NCBI GenBank assembly: GCA_965202735.1
Contig: OZ241844.1
Span: forward strand, 2,232,001-2,296,000
DNA: 64,000 nt
Direction: 5' to 3'
DNA from: HK1 sp965202735
Lineage (GTDB): Bacteria > Pseudomonadota > Gammaproteobacteria > HK1
The position numbers and the translations under genes were made by a program. This document shows, piece by piece, positions 60,213 to 64,000 of the stretch. The notes under the pieces were generated by a model. It was not told the DNA's origin. It saw only the letters and a program-made list of their open reading frames with translations, and did no database searches. Within the stretch, counting starts at the first letter, position 1, and every line of letters begins with the position of its first letter.

Positions 60213-60475
60213 ACACCAGTACCTTCGACACCCTGAGTGCGGCCGACAGGCTGCGCGAGGCCGGCATCGGCGACTTGCAGGCGCGAGCCATCGTGGACTC
60301 GATCCGCGATGCCCAGGCCACCGGAATCGAGCATCTCGCCACGAAGGCCGACATCTCCAGGCTGGAAGGCCGCATCGACGGGCTGGAAAGCCGGCTCAAT
60401 GTCCTGCAATGGGTTGTCGGGATTCAGTCCGCGGTGCTCCTTGCCATCGCCCTTCGCGTGTTCGGACTGATGTGA
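60209..60475 (+). CDS. Small coiled-coil, C-terminally membrane-anchored protein
   Basis: This 88-residue protein runs MNTSTFDTLSAADRLREAGI, then DLQARAIVDSIRDAQ and an amphipathic coiled coil, HLATKADISRLEGRIDGLESRL. One membrane helix, VVGIQSAVLLAIALRVFGLM, ends the protein. This plan matches bacterial DUF1640/CCDC90-like proteins. These are often encoded next to another short coiled-coil gene, as here (ATGA overlap at 60209-60212). Function is unknown; some relatives sit beside toxin or mobile genes. The tail-anchor suggests an inner-membrane location. Confidence 0.7.
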   Translation: MNTSTFDTLSAADRLREAGIGDLQARAIVDSIRDAQATGIEHLATKADISRLEGRIDGLESRLNVLQWVVGIQSAVLLAIALRVFGLM

Positions 60476-60579
60476 TCGCGGCCGCCGCACCACCATCGGC
60501 ACCGCGCACATTCAGGCTCGACGATGTTCGGAAAATCCGGGCCGGCGGAGCTTGCGCTGTCCCGGCGCCGTGGGAAGGA

Positions 60580-60666
60580 GGCGGTGTTTCCGATCAGGAT
60601 CCATGCACGGCCCGCCCCTGCGCGATGTGAAGCCTCGGGCAGGCGGCGTTTCCGATCACGATCCAC
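60580..60666 (-). repeat. Duplication of the helicase gene 3' end
   Basis: GGCGGTGTTTCCGATCAGGA plus five bases at 60580-60604 recurs at 60642-60666 as GGCGGCGTTTCCGATCACGA..., period 62 bp. The second copy contains the stop codon of the minus-strand primase/helicase gene. The gap 60476-60655 holds nothing else. Confidence 0.75.
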
Positions 60667-63487
60667 CGTCGGTCATCCGCCCGCACGTCCTGCGGGCGAG
60701 CGCCCTCGACACTTCGTCGAGCACCGCGTCGAGTCTGGTACCGAGGTCCTCGGCCAGGAATCGCAGCACGAGATAGCCGTGTTCCTGCAGCAGGGCATCC
60801 TTTCGTCGGTCTCGCCGATACGCTTCACGGTCCGCCAGGTGTTGCGAGCCGTCCAGCTCCAGTACCAGCTTCGATTCCGGGTCGAGAAAGCCGACCTCCA
60901 TCCGGCCATCCTCCGAGAACGGGATCGGCAACCGTTCGTTGACACGGAATCGATCGCGCGTCCCGGGCAGGCTCTGGAGGCGTCGAAACAGGAATGCCCC
61001 GCTCGCACTGCGCGCCCGCTCCGCACCCTGCGCGCCGGGCGGAATCTCGCGTGCGGTCTGCGTGAACAGATCGGCGGACGGCTCGTCCACCCCATCACGC
61101 AGCAGGCGTCGCAGGCTTGCTCCGTACCGGTGCTTCCAGCTCCCGTCGGCGGGCGGCACGATGCCCGCCGGCCAGCCGGGGGCGGCGCCGGCGGGGACCG
61201 AGATCGAATAGCCGGCCGCTTCGTAGCCGCGGCAGCGCCTGTCGAACATGCGCGCCAGCATCGGGACATCGAGATCGGCGTAGTCGTGGACGCGGACATC
61301 GCGCTTGCGCTCGTGAAGTCGATGCAGGCGCCCGACGTACTGGGCGATGGTGCCGCGCCACGAAACGGGCATGGTCAGGAACAGGGTGTCGAGGCGGGCA
61401 TTGTCGAACCCCTCCCCGATGAACCGACCCGTTGCCAGCAATACCTGGCCGGGGACATGCTCGGCGGCCCGCGCCAGAGCGGCCCTGAGCGGCTTCGCGC
61501 CCATGCCGCCTCGGAGCACGACCACTCTCGAACCGGCGGCGCACAGCCCGCCGGCAAGGGCCTCCAGGTGATCGACCCGTTCAGTCAGAACGAGGGGCGC
61601 GCGGCCCGCTCGAACGCTCCGGCCCACATCGGAGCAGATCGCCGCATTGCGAGCGTCGTCTCTCGTCAGATGCTCGCAGATGCGCTGATACTCGATGCGG
61701 GGGTCGCGGTCGGGCTCGCCAGGCATGCGAAAGCCGGTCGGACGAACCAGCACCTGGTGTGAGAACGGCCGGCGGGCCGCCTGCCGCCTGGCATCCACGC
61801 GATGCCTGATGGGGCCGCACTGCATGAACAGGGCCGGGTGCTGGCCATCCTTGCGCGTCACGGTGGCCGACAGCCCGGTGACGTACCGCGCCCTGGCCCG
61901 GTCGGCCACCTGCGCGAAACCGGGCGCCGGGACATGGTGGCATTCGTCAATCACCACGTGGCCGTAGTCCGCGATGCGATCGTCCACCTCCCCTTTCCTG
62001 ATCAGGCTCTGGATCGTGGCGATGTCGAGCCTGCCCCCGAGCTTCCTGCGGCCGCCGCCCAGACGACCGATCTCGCGTTCCGTGATATCGAGAAGCTCGC
62101 ACAGTCGTTCGGCCCACTGCTCCATGAGCTGCTTGCGGTGGACGAGGATCAGGGCGTTGACGCCGCGCCGGGCGATCAGCCAGGCCGCGACGACCGTCTT
62201 TCCGAATGCGGTCGCGGCGGCCAGGATGCCGGTGTCGTGCGCCAGCATGGCGGATGCCGCCATCTGCTGCTCGGGGCGAAGGCCGCCTTGAAAGGACACC
62301 GAAACGGGCGTTCCGGGGCAACGCTGATCATCGACCGACAGCCTGATGCCGAAACCCCGCAACAGGTGTCCGGCATCGTCCAGACACCCCCGCGGAAGCC
62401 TGATGAACTCCGCGCCATCCTCCACGCAGTCGATGATTCGCGGTATGCCCCGGGTGGGGAGGCGCATGGCCTGCGCGCGATGGAACTCGGGATTCTGGAA
62501 CGCCGCCAGGCGCATCAGCCGGGCGATGATGCCGGGAGGGACCGCCTGCTTCGCGATGTAGATGCCGTCGCCGAGCACGACCTCGACCGCCTCGGGAAGG
62601 AGGCCGGTGACCGGCGGGTCGCGGGGGCGGCGCGAGGGCAGCGCCTTCCACGGCGCGGAGGCAAGCCGTTCGTCGCTCTCGGCGGCCTTCACGCCCAGCA
62701 CCCGGCCCTCCTGCTCCGCCTCGCGGACGAGCGATTCCGCCCTGCCTGCCGGCACGCGCCCGAGCTGCGACAGGTACGCCCACTGGTCGGCAAACGGATT
62801 CAGGCCGGTATCGACGAACAGGGTGTTGCCGGACTTGCGTGGCCTGCCCTGCAGCGGCAGGGCGATCAGGTTCCCGAACCCGCCGCGCGGCAACGTGTCC
62901 TGACTGGGAAAGAAGCGGTCGTAGGAACGGAACCCGAGGTCGGGCCGGTCGTCCATCGTCTCGGTGAGAAGCAGCGCGCCCAGCCGGCGCGCGAGACCGG
63001 CCGCCACGGCGGTGTCGAAGAACAGCCAGACGTGACCGCCGTTCCCCGACCTCGAACGTTCGAGCGCCGCCGGCACCCCCCACCTGGCGCAGGTCGCCAG
63101 ATAGGCGGATGCGTCGTCTCCCCAGGTCCTGCCGTCGAAGTCCACGGCCAGGAAATGGCAGGTCTCGTCAAGCCGCATCGCGTAGACGCCCATCGTGAAG
63201 GGCGCGCCCGCATCGTCCGCACCGGTCAGGTGCCAGCGGATTGCGTCGTCGGTGACCGGCAGGAACTGCCGGCTGGGACAGACGGCACACCTGATTCTCG
63301 GCTTCTCGCACACCCCCGGCCGCCACTCGTTGGCGCACGCCGGGGCATAGCCGGACTTGCCGGTGCGCAGGCTCTCGAAACGGCGCGGATAGACGTCATC
63401 GCGTCCCCGAAAGAGGGAGCGGAACAGGGCAATCTTGACCTGCGCGGGGGAGCCTCTGTGCACACCCGCGGCTTCGTTCATGGTCAT
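60656..63487 (-). CDS. TOTE-like protein: primase-type domain, SF2 helicase, DUF559 nuclease
   Basis: This ~943-residue multidomain protein has three parts. An N-terminal archaeo-eukaryotic primase-like domain (about residues 20-240) has HFLAVDFDGRTWGDD (metal-binding acids) and SGNGGHVWLFFD (Gly-His motif), then FFPSQDTLPRGGFGNLIALP. A Cys cluster lies before it (ACANEW...CAVCPSRQ). Next is a DEAD-type SF2 helicase: AAATAFGKTVVAAWLI (Walker A, variant), VVIDECHHVPAPGF (DECH), GLSATVTRKDG, and FIGEGFDNARLDTLFL with QYVGRLHRL. Last is a DUF559/Vsr-like nuclease: VGFLDPESKLVLELDGSQH and YLVLRFLAEDL. This combination is known from TOTE conflict systems, thought to act on invading DNA. The start is 63487 or 63481. 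Confidence 0.85.
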   Translation of the reverse strand: MTMNEAAGVHRGSPAQVKIALFRSLFRGRDDVYPRRFESLRTGKSGYAPACANEWRPGVCEKPRIRCAVCPSRQFLPVTDDAIRWHLTGADDAGAPFTMGVYAMRLDETCHFLAVDFDGRTWGDDASAYLATCARWGVPAALERSRSGNGGHVWLFFDTAVAAGLARRLGALLLTETMDDRPDLGFRSYDRFFPSQDTLPRGGFGNLIALPLQGRPRKSGNTLFVDTGLNPFADQWAYLSQLGRVPAGRAESLVREAEQEGRVLGVKAAESDERLASAPWKALPSRRPRDPPVTGLLPEAVEVVLGDGIYIAKQAVPPGIIARLMRLAAFQNPEFHRAQAMRLPTRGIPRIIDCVEDGAEFIRLPRGCLDDAGHLLRGFGIRLSVDDQRCPGTPVSVSFQGGLRPEQQMAASAMLAHDTGILAAATAFGKTVVAAWLIARRGVNALILVHRKQLMEQWAERLCELLDITEREIGRLGGGRRKLGGRLDIATIQSLIRKGEVDDRIADYGHVVIDECHHVPAPGFAQVADRARARYVTGLSATVTRKDGQHPALFMQCGPIRHRVDARRQAARRPFSHQVLVRPTGFRMPGEPDRDPRIEYQRICEHLTRDDARNAAICSDVGRSVRAGRAPLVLTERVDHLEALAGGLCAAGSRVVVLRGGMGAKPLRAALARAAEHVPGQVLLATGRFIGEGFDNARLDTLFLTMPVSWRGTIAQYVGRLHRLHERKRDVRVHDYADLDVPMLARMFDRRCRGYEAAGYSISVPAGAAPGWPAGIVPPADGSWKHRYGASLRRLLRDGVDEPSADLFTQTAREIPPGAQGAERARSASGAFLFRRLQSLPGTRDRFRVNERLPIPFSEDGRMEVGFLDPESKLVLELDGSQHLADREAYRRDRRKDALLQEHGYLVLRFLAEDLGTRLDAVLDEVSRALARRTCGRMTDGGS

Positions 63488-63558
63488 TGCAAGCGTCCAG
63501 CCGGGGCCGGAGCGCCCCCCGGCAGGAATTGCACACCCGCAGCTTCGTTCACGGACAT
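63460..63558 (-). repeat. Duplication of the helicase gene 5' end
   Basis: GCACACCCGCGGCTTCGTTC and eight more bases at 63460-63487, encoding the start MNEAAGV on the minus strand, recur with three mismatches at 63531-63558, period 71 bp. The outer copy gives a decoy VNEAAGV frame that soon terminates. Confidence 0.8.
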
Positions 63559-63842
63559 CGCATGTGGACCGGCAGCCAGCCTGAACGATTGAACCATGCG
63601 ACGGGTCGATGCCGCCTGCATCGTCGCGGTTGTCCCCGGCCACGAACCCGAGCCCCGCACACCCCGTATGCCGGGACTGGCGCAAGCGAGACCGGCCAGA
63701 CATCCACCTTCGCGTGTATCGTACGATCGCGGTACCAGAGCGCGGTTCCGCCGAGCTTCGCAGTCACAGTCAGGATAGTCACAGTCAGGCGCGGAGCACG
63801 GCCGACAACGGCGCCGAACCGGTCGCGCCATCCGAAGCCATG
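63559..63842 (+). other. Divergent promoter region of the TOTE-like and second DUF1703 genes
   Basis: No gene was recognised. A 14-bp direct repeat TAGTCACAGTCAGG / CAGTCACAGTCAGG lies at about 63764-63791, roughly 55 bp before the DUF1703 start. It could be an operator or promoter-proximal binding site, by inference only. Confidence 0.4.
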
Positions 63843-64000
63843 ATGACCAGACGCAGACTCCCCATCGGCATTCAGACGTTCCGCGAGGTTCGCGAGCGAG
63901 ACTGTTACTACGTCGACAAGACCGCCTACGTCCAACGCCTCCTCGACGAAGGCAAGCACTACTTCCTGTCGCGCCCGCGGCGTTTCGGCAAGAGCCTGTT
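63843..64000 (+). CDS. DUF1703-type AAA-ATPase-like protein, partial (cut by window end)
   Basis: The first 52 residues are MTRRRLPIGIQTFREVRERD, CYYVDKTAYVQRLLDEGKHY and FLSRPRRFGKSL. They match the start of the DUF1703 protein at 5458-7038 residue for residue in the main motifs, including the P-loop variant RRFGKS. The rest lies outside the window. The upstream ATG at 63840 is an alternative start. It is transcribed away from the TOTE-like gene. Confidence 0.85.
   Translation, partial: MTRRRLPIGIQTFREVRERDCYYVDKTAYVQRLLDEGKHYFLSRPRRFGKSL

Overview
The window is about 64 kb of GC-rich bacterial DNA (roughly two-thirds G+C by eye). It looks like a chromosome of a proteobacterium, most likely a gammaproteobacterium. 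Supporting signs are a prfB gene with the classical +1 frameshift, prfB beside lysS, an nhaA antiporter, a DUF1127 protein, a COG4324-type lipoprotein aminopeptidase and a large autotransporter-like protein. The species cannot be read from the sequence. No rRNA or tRNA gene was seen. Intergenic DNA is full of small repeats, nested insertion elements and short direct duplications, as in genomes undergoing expansion and decay of mobile DNA.

Layout. 1-7 kb: a HAD-type dehalogenase, a small protein overlapping argG, a CaCA-type cation exchanger, NhaA and a DUF1703-type ATPase/nuclease. 7-9.5 kb: a decayed island with an integrase tail, an AbiEi antitoxin, an internally deleted AbiEii toxin, a 326-bp deletion derivative of an IS66 element and a staphylococcal-nuclease fragment. 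9.7-26.3 kb: housekeeping and surface genes (lysS, frameshifted prfB, lipoprotein aminopeptidase, an ~1,880-residue FN3/Calx-beta autotransporter, alpha/beta hydrolase, DUF1127 protein, MFS transporter, metallophosphoesterase fusion). 26.4-30.4 kb, minus strand: a four-gene tungsten aldehyde oxidoreductase set resembling aorABCD (Fe-S protein, AOR catalytic subunit, FAD/NAD reductase, MoaD-like carrier). 30.6-36 kb: a wrecked RecQ-phosphoribosyltransferase gene, a thioredoxin-like [2Fe-2S] ferredoxin, a hydratase and a korAB 2-oxoacid:ferredoxin oxidoreductase. The AOR and KorAB sets both use low-potential ferredoxin-type carriers.

36.5-57.8 kb is the most eventful part. A helicase IV-like gene has lost its 5' end beside an ISKra4-family transposase gene, which is itself split by a 2,483-bp IS66 element with a perfect 8-bp target duplication. 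Next comes a type I-G (formerly I-U) CRISPR-Cas locus: 42 repeats of 36 bp, a probable leader, cas2, a cas4-cas1 fusion, a small Cas3-adjacent protein, cas3 (helicase-HD), csb2 (Cas5-Cas6) and csb1 (Cas7), all pointing leftward. The array is split inside its tenth repeat by a second IS66-like element (43288-45579) that carries a D12-class DNA adenine methyltransferase upstream of its transposase; the 8-bp target duplication is made of CRISPR repeat sequence.

57.8-64 kb: an ISAs1-family element whose transposase has an N-terminal DruA/DUF4338-like domain, with recognisable inverted repeats and a 9-bp target duplication; two small coiled-coil genes, the first frameshifted; a ~943-residue primase-like/SF2 helicase/DUF559 nuclease protein of TOTE-like architecture; and the start of a second DUF1703 gene cut by the window edge. 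At least three families of small mobile or repeated elements (about 130, 120 and 70 bp) are spread through the window. Many genes have 25-39 bp of their terminal sequence duplicated 58-86 bp away.
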